The translations under genes and the position numbers were made by a program. From NCBI RefSeq assembly GCF_003589595.1, contig NW_020654810.1, positions 24,637,257-24,701,256 of the forward strand: a stretch of 64,000 nucleotides of DNA. Reading direction: 5' to 3'. Positions within the stretch are counted from its first letter, which is position 1; every line of letters begins with the position of its first letter. The DNA comes from Hyposmocoma kahamanoa. Lineage: Eukaryota > Arthropoda > Insecta > Lepidoptera > Cosmopterigidae. Positions 53,081 to 63,349 of the stretch are shown here, one piece after another. The notes under the pieces were generated by a model. The model saw only the letters and a program-made list of their open reading frames with translations. It was not told the DNA's origin and ran no database searches.

Positions 53081-53829
53081 ATAACGAAGTGTCGTCCTGT
53101 GTCCAACTGTCCTCCATTCACTTAAATCTTTAAAGTATACGTCATATTTTAATTAGAAACGGTATTGGTCTAGTATAAGACCTACAGTCTTGAAAAATGA
53201 AATAACACAGTCATTTTCTACTCGTCTATGGCTTCCGTCGGTTTGACAAACCTTTCTGTATAAAATTTTACTGCTACAAAATATTCATTATAAAATAAAA
53301 CTAAAATAACTTCAAGCAATCTATGTTGAATAGCTTTGTGCATCACTGACAACAAGCAAACGTTATTAAAACTTGCGCAGACGCCGCCCAGTTGACAATT
53401 ACTATTCTTTGACAAATTATCACGCTTCTACATTATTTTATAGTGAATTTGAAACCAGTTTTGAAAGAACTGAAGGAAAAATTTGATTAATGTTACTGTG
53501 TGCTCTATTTTTGTCCTTGTCTTTGTTGTACGTTCCTGATGTCTGCAATAAAAAGTATTTGTTTCGTGATTTACTAAACTAACGAAAACAGAGCACCTCG
53601 AAACGAGTGCAGAAACTTCGCAAAAGGGGCCTTGAAGTAAAGTTTTGAAAGAAATCTTATGTTATGTAAAAAACAATTTAACAACTTGACTAATAATATT
53701 ACATCACGTGTTTTGCCACGTAGAGAGGCAAAACTTACTCTTGAACTTACTAAAAAAACATATTCAGAAGTTGTTGACTGTTCGAATCTCTTTTTTATAT
53801 GATTTAGTAGCTTAGTAGCAGTACAGGTC
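53081..53829. other. no recognisable feature
   Basis: No gene supported. A 103-codon minus frame (53574-53885) has random-looking composition and overlaps a SINE. Confidence 0.4.
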
Positions 53830-54115
53830 CATGTGAAAGAGTTGGCCCAGAGAAGTACTACCACCTTACTCATTTCTGCCGCCAAGCAGTAATGCCAGCA
53901 TTACTGTGTTCCGGTTTTGAAGGGTAAGGGTGCTGGTGAAATTACAGGCACATGGGTCTTGCCAACTTATGTCTCAGAGTGCGGGCGGAGTGGTAATGCC
54001 CATCAGACCTTTGCAATTTAGAGCTCGGAGTGACACTAACTGTTATGGACAGGCGTGTAGCTTGCCATCAGGCGCACAACTTGTTCGTCCCGTCACTTGA
54101 TGTTATAAAAAATTA
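53830..54115 (+). mobile_element. SINE-D copy (near complete)
   Basis: GAAGTACTACCACCTTACTC, ATTTCTGCCGCCAAGCAGTA, GTGTTCCGGTTTTGAAGGGT, GGCACATGGGTCTTGCCAAC, GACAGGCGTGTAGCTTGCCA, CTTGTTCGTCCCGTCACTTG. The best plus-strand reference copy in the window. Confidence 0.88.
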
Positions 54116-54229
54116 AAAAAAAATTGTAAACCACTACCCCCATTATTACAATCGGTTAAATTTGAAAATACGGTGATGACGCAACATTCATTTGTTCATT
54201 TATTATTGTATCTATTGTTGTATATGGAT

Positions 54230-54515
54230 CATTGACTTACAAATAAATGGACGACGGGTCTAATACAAAAACCACGAAAAAAATGTCCCAAATCAACCTA
54301 TTTAAACGTAGTGACATGTAAAGGACTATGAAAAAGCTAAAACGTTGAATTTAAATTGTAATGTCATCTCAGTACTGTCTAATTTTGCTTGCTTCGCTGT
54401 CAGTCGAACAAACGAAGACTAAAGCGTGAATGACGCTCTGTATACGATTTTAACGCCCTATAAGTTCGGACACTTTTTAGCGCGGACCCGGCGTCCATAT
54501 AATTGTAAGTCAATG
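54230..54515 (+). mobile_element. MITE-1 copy 3
   Basis: 286 bp, the same ends as the other copies, exact 8-bp duplication ATATGGAT at 54222-54229 and 54516-54523. Confidence 0.95.
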
Positions 54516-54564
54516 ATATGGATATAATATTTCCTAATTATTTCTATCGGTTCTAAAAATCAAT

Positions 54565-54790
54565 ATTAATTATAATTATTAGTACGAAGATCGAACACTC
54601 AGAAAATATCTTTCGATCCGGCCGGATTCGAACTGACGTCTTCTAGCATACCGTGCCAGACGCTATGCCCACTAAGCGTAAATTTCTAAGTTTTCGATCT
54701 TTGTAGTCATAATTATAACAAACTAGTGGAGTAATTTCACATAAAAAATAATTGAATATCAATTCAATAAAAAGCTCAATATGAACTACT
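54565..54790. mobile_element. SINE-B head-in-reverse joined to a forward tail
   Basis: 54565-54670 is a reverse copy (AATTATTAGTACGAAGATCG, CGGCCGGATTCGAACTGACG, CATACCGTGCCAGACGCTAT). At about 54680 forward tail sequence begins (TTTTCGATCTTTGTAGTCAT, ACAAACTAGTGGAGTAATTT, AATTGAATATCAATTCAATA). The two parts make an inverted pair of tails around one head. Confidence 0.8.
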
Positions 54791-55797
54791 TAAATATTAA
54801 TTACTATTTATTAAGTGACGATAATTTCTAGATGATCACACAAAGGCATTTTTATAAATATACAAAGCTGAAATTCGCCTGTGAACGCGTAATGCTAAAT
54901 TGAATTTTAATGTGACTCGCAGGTGCTGAAAACTTTAACCATTATACATATTTATTAATTTAGAAAGCCTGCAAAATTTGTACAAGTACTAGTAATTTTG
55001 GATACAATAATGTTTATTTAATACAGACAAGATGGCCGATGTCACCGAAAATTTTGTCGCAGCAAAGGGAAACGCCACGTGGGCTGACCACCCACAAGGT
55101 GGACAATATACAAATTACAAATTTATCTCTTTCCCAATAGCTTACAAGTATAACAATAGCAATTTGTAGAAATTGGAAGACGGGTGTCCGAGCTTGGTAA
55201 ATACTGTTATGGATCACCACGCCTCTACCCCCCCGGGTTTGGCAGGAAAATTGTACGTAAATACATTCATAACTTAGCAAGCGGTTATGTATTAGAAAAG
55301 TTTAACAAGTGGAATCCAATACGGGTGTGTTTGTCGAGGGGGCAAAGACCTAGTGAAAGTTGCTGGAATCGAATATTCTGATATTAAATGGAAAATGAAA
55401 CCCAAACGTGAAGACAGAATAGATTTGTTTCCACTAAACTTCACAATGAAAATGAAACTTTACAATGAAAATTGTTGAGGGAACGAGTTGCTCATGAACG
55501 TTGACCAGGGCTCTTAAATGCAAAATATGAAATAAGGAGATGAAAAACAAAGCCCAATGTTCTTCCGGGTACTGTGCTTTAAAATTTAGTTAATGATGTC
55601 AATTAAAAATGAGATTAGCGGTTGGAAAAGAGGCATGACTAGCCGATAGCAAAATGTAGTACATCATCTCAAATTACCTTTATTTGGAGACAGACGTGAT
55701 TGTATGCTCAAGGATCAGGGTCATTAATAGCTGAAAGAATTAACAGAACTGATAAGCAATGGAGAAAAGACCCTGGAATGCTAACCAGGCTTCCTAG
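54791..55797. other. no recognisable gene
   Basis: About 1 kb with no repeat that I can name. A 65-codon frame at 55184-55381 reads partly like protein (GRKIVRKYIHNLASGYVLEK) but has no match I recognise. Confidence 0.35.
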
Positions 55798-56599
55798 CCG
55801 CTCACGCGATACATGCACACTGCCTCCGTGGCCGAACGGTTACCATACCGGACTGCCACGCAGAGGTCCCCGGGTTCGATTCCCGGGCCAGGAGAAATAT
55901 TTGTATGGCCTACATTTATTTCTCTACTGAGTTTGGGTGTAATTTGTGGTTGTCTATGTGTGTGTCCATGGCACCCGCGACACAGGGTTTCCCTAGTGCG
56001 GGGCCATGTTGAGTGTGTGCGTTATTATTATTATATATATTATATGCAGCCGTAGACGCATACCACACCTAGAGGTGCCGGTGATGATTTTATACCGATT
56101 TTTCGGATATCGAAGTTATAACAGGTAAAACAACTAATACTAATTGCTATTTCGGTAACTACTCTAGCAAACCATAAAGTTTTTAATGCCTGGGTCTGTT
56201 ATGTAAAAAAAATAAACAACTTCAAAAATACGTCACGACAATCATGTGTGTTATTGTTTAAGCTGGTGATTTCGGTGTTTATTTATTGAAAACATACCGT
56301 AAGTAGCGTTTTTTAAGTTTACCCTGAATATAAATGTTTATAAACTATACTTTAAGGAGTAATTTCATGGTAAACGTTAGAACCACTCAAACGGAATATT
56401 CTCATGTTTACCCAAGTACACCAAAAATTTCATTAGTTTTTAAGTGCAGGATTTTTGTTGTAGTACGGAGGGTATTTATTTAGCAATGCAGAATAATAAT
56501 TTTTATTTATAAAAACTTGTATTTAAACTGAATGCTTTTCTAATTTGCGAAACCAAGTAGCCGCCATTTTGCGGTAGGATGAGCGCATCGCGTGAGCGG
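55798..56599 (+). mobile_element. MITE-4 copy 3 carrying SINE-A
   Basis: Ends CCGCTCACGCGATACATGCA / GCGCATCGCGTGAGCGG with CTAG on both sides (55794-55797, 56600-56603). The SINE-A at 55820-56042 sits about 20 bases inside the left end. Removing it restores the order seen at the corresponding end of the 35348 copy (CCGCTCACGC..TACATGCAGCCGTAGACGC). Confidence 0.9.
55820..56042 (+). mobile_element. SINE-A copy (reference quality)
   Basis: CTGCCTCCGTGGCCGAACGG (A box), CGGGTTCGATTCCCGGGCC (B box with paired T-arm), ATTTGTATGGCCTACATTTA, GTTTGGGTGTAATTTGTGGT, GGCACCCGCGACACAGGGTT, GTTGAGTGTGTGCGTTATTA. ATGCA on both sides (within TACATGCA left, ATATGCAG right) may be a short target duplication. 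Confidence 0.93.
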
Positions 56600-56603
56600 C
56601 TAG

Positions 56604-57999
56604 TTAGACTAATATTCTGATGAAGATTGTGAAGTGTCATTACTTGCCGGCGACGTCGGAACCTAAGTATCGACGCTCCAATTTCTCGTCAAATTCAACA
56701 ACGGAAAGTCACATTTCTTGTGATTTGAAACCACGTTTTCTACTTATTCACTAGCACAAGGTCGCATACCGTTAAGTATACATCTGTCCAATTTTGAACC
56801 AACCTATTGTCCGATCTTGAAATGAGCCTCCTGTCAGTTTGATGTCACCAGATTATTAAACTGCTGATTTGCTTCATGTTTTACCCGGCCCAAACAACAT
56901 AACATGTACTTATTTATCATGCCACGGCGTTTGAAAGGATCTTAGCGTCCAGAACGAGAACACCCCAAAAAACTTTTTCTGTTTGTATTGCCACAGTATC
57001 TCTTTTAGTAAATGAGTTATTAGCCCCTGGTTATATCTCACGAAATAATGTTACGCTATACTACCATGAATACTTTAACCTGTATACGATTGTTTCACGT
57101 GAGGTAACAGTAAGGTAAAATACCTCATCTTTACATTAACTGAAAACTGATGTTACCTGCGCAAGTATCTACATCCCGTTACTGAAACCCAAAGGGAGTA
57201 ACGGGAAAAATAAGCGGAATTTTGGGGAAAAAATATGTAAATTTATACGGGATTGGTATAATGGAGGCGTTGCGTGAAACGGCAAGTATGGTTTTAAAAT
57301 AAGGTGAAAGTTTGGTGGATAGGGTTTCTTTTCGTTTTTAGAAGATTTTTGACGTTGGTCATGCTCAGTCATGAATATTGGTTTTTGCGAAAATATTCCT
57401 CGCCAACGATATCATCCCATTTTCGCTCATCAAAAGTCAGATTTGCCATAATGACATCGAATGACAGGCGGCTTGACCATCGCAGTGTATCTTACCTACA
57501 GCAAAACGTTTCTGTCTCCTAAGCTGATCTCTTGGCCTCATCTCTAAAATCGATTCATTTCCTTTATTATTCTTGAACTATATTAAAAAGAACGGTAACA
57601 TTTTTTCCTTTAAAATTTAAAGGATTAGGGGAACCGCTGAAGCCGACGATATCGTTTCTTAGCACCCAGGTGTTACCAGAAATACAAAAAATAATCCCAA
57701 AGAATTAAATACTTTCTTAAATAGCTCGAAATATACAAATACACTTAATCCATCGCGTAAATCCATCCGTCATTGGGCTGATAAATGCCGGTTCACACTT
57801 ACCGCACCTGCAGACAATATCGTAATGGCTCGCTACATTGATTAATGGTTCGCACCGGTGGGGTACCACCCTTTATTAAGGGGATACTCTCCTTTATTGC
57901 AAAATTGTTTAAGAGGAATATTGTTTTGGTTTCCTTATAATAAATATTGACAAAATTTTATGTAAATTTGGTAAATCTGAGCAGAATTATTTTTTTTAG
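56604..57999. other. no recognisable feature
   Basis: Nearly 1.4 kb with no repeat I can name, unusual for this window. Opposed frames at 57169-57372 (-) and 57304-57522 (+) show no protein signature. Confidence 0.4.
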
Positions 58000-58175
58000 T
58001 AAAGGCTCCCGTTAGTTTACAAGCTCACCCGATGAACAATGGAGAGGAGGATGAGGACGATACACACGTGCCCTTAGAAGACAATCTCTCCGACAAACAA
58101 TTTTCTCAGGTTGTATATAGATTAGGAAAACATCACCTGCCGAAGAATTTCACTGCTCATCTATCTATCGCATAA
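58000..58175 (+). other. candidate terminal exon (weak)
   Basis: A pyrimidine-rich ATTATTTTTTTTAG precedes an open frame reading KAPVSLQAHPMNNGEEDEDD, then THVPLEDNLSDKQFSQVVYR, then LGKHHLPKNFTAHLSIA and a stop. The acceptor-like signal, the acidic stretch and the mixed residue composition are more gene-like than other frames here. The surrounding 1.4 kb also lacks recognisable transposons. No donor site, upstream exon or family match supports it, so it could equally be chance or an unknown transposon protein. Confidence 0.25.
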
Positions 58176-58349
58176 TGAATTTGGGAGTAAAACGTTTCGT
58201 GCAAAATAGAAGAATATCTACGATAAAAGACTGTAATCCCTCGGCGCTTTGAGCAGTGACAGAAAGGGGCGGACGGGATTGAATCATACAGTACCTGCGC
58301 ATTAGGTATATTTAAATATATTCTTGTGTATAGTATAGTAATGCACGAA

Positions 58350-58545
58350 TTTATAGAGCGAATGTGCTTGGAAACGAGGAAGGTGGTAGACCCCGACGTA
58401 ATCTCGATCAGATTAGAAACTTAAAAAAGGCCAAGTCAAAAGTATTAAGTACGAGTGGAAAAGGGAACAGGGGTTTCTTAGGAGCACAGAAAGTCGAGGT
58501 TCGTGGTTTTTGGCGTGCATTCATAGTTTACCCTAACATCGGCGC
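58350..58545 (+). pseudogene. RTE-like LINE C-terminal fragment
   Basis: The frame reads YRANVLGNEEGGRPRRNLDQ, then IRNLKKAKSKVLST and later WRAFIVYPNIGA. IYRAxVxGxxGxGRPRxxxxDQI...KxxxxxxTxNR...W..xxxxYP is the usual end of RTE-clade LINE proteins. The RT and endonuclease domains are missing. The 3' side runs on to AAGCTTCAACAGCAAGG without a clear tail. A different part of the same domain type is seen at 15560-15735. Confidence 0.55.
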
Positions 58546-58689
58546 AAAGCTTCCCGTGTGTTTTCTATGCTCATAAGCTTCAACAGCAAGGCAAGATATC
58601 ATCCTTGCCTGGTTGATATTCCTTTCAGGTGGGGTTTGTAGCATCTGCATCCGGGGTCGGTTTAAAGTTACAACGGAACATAAAGATTA

Positions 58690-58954
58690 GAACGTAAAGG
58701 TTAGAACCACTCAAACGGATTATTATCATATTTATCCAAGTACATCAAAAATTTCATTAGTGCTTTCTAAGTTCAGGATTTGCAGTGTATTACTGCATTT
58801 TATTTGAGATGTTTTTGTTGGTAGTACGGAGGGTATTTATTTAGCAATGCAGAATAATAATTTTTATTTATAAAAACTTGTATTTAAACTGAATCCTTTT
58901 CTATTTTGCGAAATCAAATATTTGCGGTAGGAGGAGCGCATCGCGTGAGCGGCT
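58690..58954 (+). mobile_element. MITE-4 copy 4 (right part only)
   Basis: GTTAGAACCACTCAAACGGA, CAGTGTATTACTGCATTTTA, GTAGTACGGAGGGTATTTAT, CGCATCGCGTGAGCGG. The left half is missing. A GCCGCCATTTTGCGG-type word found in the other copies is deleted. Confidence 0.8.
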
Positions 58955-59040
58955 ATGTGTGTGTCCATGGCACCCGCGATACAGGGTTTCCCTAGTGCGG
59001 GGCTATGATGAGTGTGTGCTTGTGTGTGCGTTAACGCGTA
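58955..59040 (+). mobile_element. SINE-A 3' fragment
   Basis: CTATGTGTGTGTCCATGGCA, CCCGCGATACAGGGTTTCCC, TAGTGCGGGGCTATGATGAG, TGTGTGCG. It is joined without spacer to the end of MITE-4. Head and B box are absent. Confidence 0.8.
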
Positions 59041-59059
59041 CAGCCAAGGAATGAAATTC

Positions 59060-59170
59060 TCTACCTGTGTCTATCTATTCGAGCACATATAACCCAAACA
59101 TCCTTAAAGGCGCGATTGAATAAACATCTTCTAGACTCCTTCTTTGCTCCAGAGCTTAGTCAATAGATAT
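59060..59170 (+). pseudogene. possible LINE C-terminal fragment
   Basis: AHITQTSLKARLNKHLLDSF, then FAPELSQ and a stop, resembles the FKxRLNxHLL end of a LINE ORF2. Only about 35 residues, so the assignment is tentative. Confidence 0.4.
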
Positions 59171-59499
59171 ATGACTGTCTCCTTCACTGCCAGCCTTTCC
59201 AAGAAGGAAATATTCGCCTTAACAACCATGTCAAGTTTGATAAACAGGTTGGTCCTCGCATTAATGCTGCAGTATTACGTATTGGCTTAGATATCACTAA
59301 GATCGCGAGATGCATCTTAAACTCCCCCGTAGTAATAGACTACGAGTATAATCATCAGTTAGTAGCTGTAGAGGTCTTTGTAAAACCGTTCGTACCGTTA
59401 AGTATTGCCATCATACCTATTTCTGGCGTCAAGCAAACTTGGAAACTTTATAGTACTCTTCAGATTTTTGCAATTTAAAGCTTTTGACGACCTAAGTGA
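59171..59499. other. no recognisable feature
   Basis: Spacer; nothing named. Confidence 0.3.
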
Positions 59500-59945
59500 A
59501 AATCAAATCATTTATTCCACAGGTAAAATTTTTACACTCGACGTCATTTTTTAAGCTACTGCTCGTTCACTACGCTGACCTCCCTGAGAAGAACGAGCTA
59601 GAAACTCTAGGGATTGTTCTTTTCAAATAACCTTAAATGCTGTAGATACATTTTGAGTCGTATTTGTGTGGAATATAGACTCACGTTGTCTTTCCATACA
59701 TCTTTATCTAAAACGTAGTCTGCAATTTTGTAATATGACTTTTCAAATAAAATACTTTTAATGTAAGTTTGATGATCTTAATATATGCTCAGGAATATTA
59801 TTGTAAAAACCTATACATTTCCACTTAAAAGAATCGTTTGCTTTAGTTAAACGAAATCGTGGTACCATGAATTTGGACTTAGCTCTAAGGTTAATATTAT
59901 GCATATCTTCTTTCTTATCGAAATTATGTATATTTTTTACCTCAG
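59500..59945 (-). pseudogene. LINE copy in reverse: 3' UTR and RT C-terminus
   Basis: The left part is the 3' UTR complement (AATCATTTATTCCACAGGTA, CTCCCTGAGAAGAACGAGCT, GAAACTCTAGGGATTG). The right part encodes, on the minus strand, FDKKEDMHNINLRAKSKFMV, then PRFRLTKANDSFKWKCIGFY and NNIPEHIL. It is very close to the copy at 31501-31842. It ends at 59945, where SINE-E sequence starts. RT catalytic domains are absent. Confidence 0.8.
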
Positions 59946-60125
59946 GGGCCAAACAGCTGGATAAGGAGGTCACGGGTTCGATTCCCGGTAGGACCAATTT
60001 GGGAAATGAACTTTACTGAGTCTGGGTGTTCTGGGAAGTATCCCGGAGTGAATTATATTGCTCTCGTAGTCATACTACCGGGGATTCCTTAGTTTGAGAA
60101 CAGGCAATTGGTGTAATTGTCTGGC
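59946..60125 (+). mobile_element. SINE-E copy
   Basis: GGCCAAACAGCTGGATAAGG, ACGGGTTCGATTCCCGGTAG (B box and T-arm), GACCAATTTGGGAAATGAAC, GGGTGTTCTGGGAAGTATCC, TACTACCGGGGATTCCTTAG, GGCAATTGGTGTAATTGTCT. The best plus-strand reference. Its 5' end is cut at the LINE junction. Confidence 0.85.
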
Positions 60126-60215
60126 ACATCGAAAAAGAAGAGCGCTCCAACTGGTATGTCTACCCCCAGACGCACGAATTGTTCATCCCGTCCCTTGATA
60201 TCATAAAACAAACAG
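60126..60215 (+). mobile_element. SINE-D 3' end fragment
   Basis: TACCCCCAGACGCACGAATT, GTTCATCCCGTCCCTTGATA, TCATAAAACAA. It follows SINE-E directly. Confidence 0.6.
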
Positions 60216-60469
60216 ATAATACCATCTCACGTTAACAAGGCCTTGAACGTAATTGATTTGACTTAATATCAATCTTCAACTGTAGCTTAAGTGCCGAGTG
60301 ACGCTTGCTAATAAGCAGGAACTTCGATATTGTCTCAAATTATGCTTATAATCAATAAGGCTTAAATTAACAATAGTAAAGATCTTAATATTAATATAGG
60401 TTCAGCACTAGAGACGGATTTATTAATATGGACCTTACATACAAGAAGTGATATAGATATAGTGATAGC
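60216..60469. other. no recognisable feature
   Basis: AT-rich spacer. Confidence 0.3.
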
Positions 60470-60740
60470 TGAAAATCAGTGCGTTGCTTTTGGGCAACAC
60501 CTGCACTGAGCTGTGGCCTGTTTGGCTTGCTGCAGCACTCACAACTTGCTTTTTAATTAATTGTAGATATATGTCGTTTATTGTGTATATTTATTTGATT
60601 TCATTCCTTTTTGTTATATTGTATGTTTTGTTTTGAGTTTTTTCTTTTGTCATCTTTCTTTCTTTAGCTATTTGTTGTTTCATATTATTGTGTGTGCTTG
60701 TGGTAAGTCAATAAACGTATTCTATCTACCTATCTGATTA
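60470..60740 (+). mobile_element. LINE 3' UTR-like repeat
   Basis: CAGTGCGTTGCTTTTGGGCA, ACACCTGCACTGAGCTGTGG, CCTGTTTGGCTTGC, then a T-rich stretch with AATAAA at about 60710 and CTATCTACCTATCTG. I recall the opening words as a widespread lepidopteran repeat; no coding part is present. Confidence 0.45.
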
Positions 60741-60759
60741 CCCAATGACCAAGAAGTGG

Positions 60760-61165
60760 TTATCGAGTTCTTAGGTTTTCGCGATTGTTACACATAGAAA
60801 ATGAAACTATTTTTCCGGATTTAAATCGTGTATATTGGTTTTTTTACAGGTCCCATGGTCACGGTTGACTGGTTTGATACAGTCATCAACCAGTTATGTT
60901 TAATATTAACGTAAACCGCCCAATTTTTCACTGTAGTTACAAAAGTTATTAATTAAATACCTTGTTTTTAATTTTACAAAGAAATCATTCCAATTTACGC
61001 TACATTATGTTTTACAAATTATTTTATCGTAAGTATATGTTAAATATATTATTAATGGAAATAATAACATGGAAATTAGAATAAATTAAAACAAATGTTG
61101 GTTTGTTTGAAAAACAAATATACGCGATTTAAATCCGGAAAAATAGTTTCGTTTTCTACAAGAAG
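60760..61165. mobile_element. IR-8 copy 3
   Basis: Arms TAGAAAATGAAACTATTTTT, CCGGATTTAAATCGTGTATA (60795-60835) and in reverse TATACGCGATTTAAATCCGG, AAAAATAGTTTCGTTTTCTA (61119-61158). Between them are CCCATGGTCACGGTTGACTG and a stretch of AT-rich sequence. Confidence 0.75.
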
Positions 61166-61199
61166 TGGATATCAATACTTGGAACGTCCTACAGAGGGA

Positions 61200-61330
61200 T
61201 GAGTAGACGAGATTGACAAAGTCGCGACAGGAAATGGGTGAGATTTGCGGAAAATCTTGGTGGCTTATACAGACTACGGAAGGCCTCTATTATCCAGCAG
61301 GGGACAATGATCTGTGGATGATGATGACGA
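61200..61330 (+). mobile_element. SINE-C/RTE-type 3' tail fragment
   Basis: CTTGGTGGCTTATACAGACT, CGGAAGGCCTCTATTATCCA, GCAGGGGACAATGATCTGTG, GATGATGATGACG. The 3' end of a (GAT)n-tailed retroposon, diverged. Confidence 0.6.
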
Positions 61331-61455
61331 ACTAATCAGATCTTTGCGACTTAAAGCTTTGAGTGGTACTGCAACTGCTAAGGACAAGCTTGTTGCTTAC
61401 CACCAGGCGTATGACTTATTTGTCCCTTCACTTGGTATAATAAAAAAAATCTGTC
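61331..61455 (+). mobile_element. SINE-D 3' half
   Basis: AGATCTTTGCGACTTAAAGC, TTTGAGTGGTACTGCAACTG, GTTGCTTACCACCAGGCGTA, CTTATTTGTCCCTTCACTTG. Confidence 0.8.
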
Positions 61456-61574
61456 CCATTTCCATAAACTTAAAAAAATGTAAATAATATTACACTTAAA
61501 TTAAAAATTTGATAAATACTGTAAATACAACTGAAAAAATATGGAATAAAGGAATAATTAAAACAGAGCTAAGT

Positions 61575-61665
61575 GTTCGATCTTTGTATTAATAATTATA
61601 ACAAAACTAGTGGAGTAATTTCACAAAAAATAATTGAATATCAATTCAATAAAAATTTAGAACAG
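61575..61665 (+). mobile_element. SINE-B tail only
   Basis: TGTTCGATCTTTGTATTAAT, AACAAAACTAGTGGAGTAAT, AATTGAATATCAATTCAATA. The shared tail without a head; it may be from SINE-B, SINE-F or their LINE partner. Confidence 0.75.
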
Positions 61666-62512
61666 GGCATTCACTTCATTACATTTCCATACTGCAAAAT
61701 ATTACCATTTCTGCTATACAGTGTGAACGAACCACACAAAATGTTGAAACACAGAACAATATTCCCAGTATAGTTGCCTAATTTGTAACCACAATGTAAA
61801 GGCGGTAAATTTAAGAGAAAAATATATTATGAAATTTTCCATTTTCAAACGAAGGTAGAAGTAAAGTGGGAATAACGTAAAACTCGTACATAAATTCGAG
61901 TCATGGTGTCCAGAGGGGACTTCAATGCAGGCCATTTGAGAGTGTCCTGGAGCGATGCCAGCGGCTCCGTGTTTACACCGTGTGCCATATCTTGAATATA
62001 TGGCGGCAGGTTTTTGTTAAAAACACTAGAAATTTACTGTTGTGAAAAATTCAGTACATTTCTCGTTGGTGACAGAAATTCTAGAAGTTTTAAGCGAACT
62101 GTAGCTGGAAATTCGTTTTCTTTGTATTGTCGTTCGCGGTACAGTGGCCTACATGAATGTGCATACACAAAGCGAAATTACATTCAAATAAGTAAGTTAA
62201 AACCAAACTAAAATATTCTATGGTATCAACGAATACTTGAGTAAATATTCAATTAAAAATATTCAATCAAAATTCACCATTACCATTGTCAACTCGTAGC
62301 GCGTGCCATTGCTAAACACGGGTCTCCTTTAAGAACAGCGGCGTGGCGACTGAACACGTTGTAGAACACCATGTTTTAGCGAGAAGTATACAACATTCAC
62401 AAAATGCTGCCGCATTACATAAAATTGAGTAAAAGTTACTAGGTAAATTTAAAAGTAACCTATCGACACTAGCTTATTAATGACCTAGAATCATGGTATC
62501 TGTAATTTTTTA
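61666..62512. other. no recognisable feature
   Basis: Spacer with opposed short frames at 61573-61935 and a frame at 62014-62211, none with a protein signature. Confidence 0.35.
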
Positions 62513-62520
62513 CTAGTGCA

Positions 62521-62806
62521 CATTGACTTACAAGTAAATGGACGACGGGTCCAATACAAAAACCACGAAAAAAATGTCCCAAGTCAACCTATTTAAACGT
62601 AGTGAAATGTAAAGGAATATGAAAAAGCTAAAACGTTGAATTTACATTGCAATGTCATCGCAGTACTGTCTAATTTTGCTTGCTTCGCTGTCAGTCGAAC
62701 AAACGAAGACTAAAGCGTGAATGACGCTCTGTATACGATTTTAACGCCCTATAAGTTCGGACACTTTTTAGCGCGGACCCGACGTCCATATAATTGTAAG
62801 TCAATG
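62521..62806 (+). mobile_element. MITE-1 copy 4
   Basis: 286 bp, the same ends as the other copies, exact 8-bp duplication CTAGTGCA at 62513-62520 and 62807-62814. Confidence 0.95.
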
Positions 62807-62814
62807 CTAGTGCA

Positions 62815-63349
62815 TGTCCATATAGATCGACACTCCCTTCTTCCCCGTGCAGTAGCACTCCTCAGCTCTGTACTCGCAGCGTCACCGCAGTGTGATCTGT
62901 TTGTGTTCTGGGATAGCGAGACTGATGACTGAACGGAAAAGAGTGCTACAGAGAAAACAGGATAGAGTTAAGTGATATTAATAATTTAACTTTGGATTAG
63001 TAACGACATGTTCTGTTTCAAATTTTTCATTTTTAATTCTGGTTGATTTTATTTTTATTTTGTTGTTTTTGTTTCTAAATGCTGTAATGCCATAGTAAAT
63101 ACCTTTATGTTACACTTTCTTCTTATTGATTAAATAAATAAATATTAAAATAGATTATTATTGGGTACCCGACATATAACCGAATTGAAGAGCCACGATC
63201 TTGCTTTTTATTTACCTATTAAATTCAAAATTGGTTTATTGAATTTCTTGATTGTTTACTATAATGATTTCCATTATTTTTTTGCGAAAACTCTCCACTA
63301 CTTTTGTTATCTGGACTGGACTCTAACCAGTACTTTTTCGGCACATGTT
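62815..63349. other. no recognisable feature
   Basis: A short GC-richer patch (62815-62930) precedes an AT-rich spacer. No gene supported. Confidence 0.35.

Noticed and set aside
53574..53885. 103-codon minus-strand frame
   Set aside because: Overlaps SINE-D at one end and has no family signature.
55823..55895. Second tRNA-like sequence with a good B box
   Set aside because: Head of SINE-A. No proper acceptor or anticodon stem.
62717..62932. 71-codon frame ending CDLFVFWDSETDD
   Set aside because: The first half is the MITE-1 end, the second an unsupported GC-rich patch with no homologue that I know.
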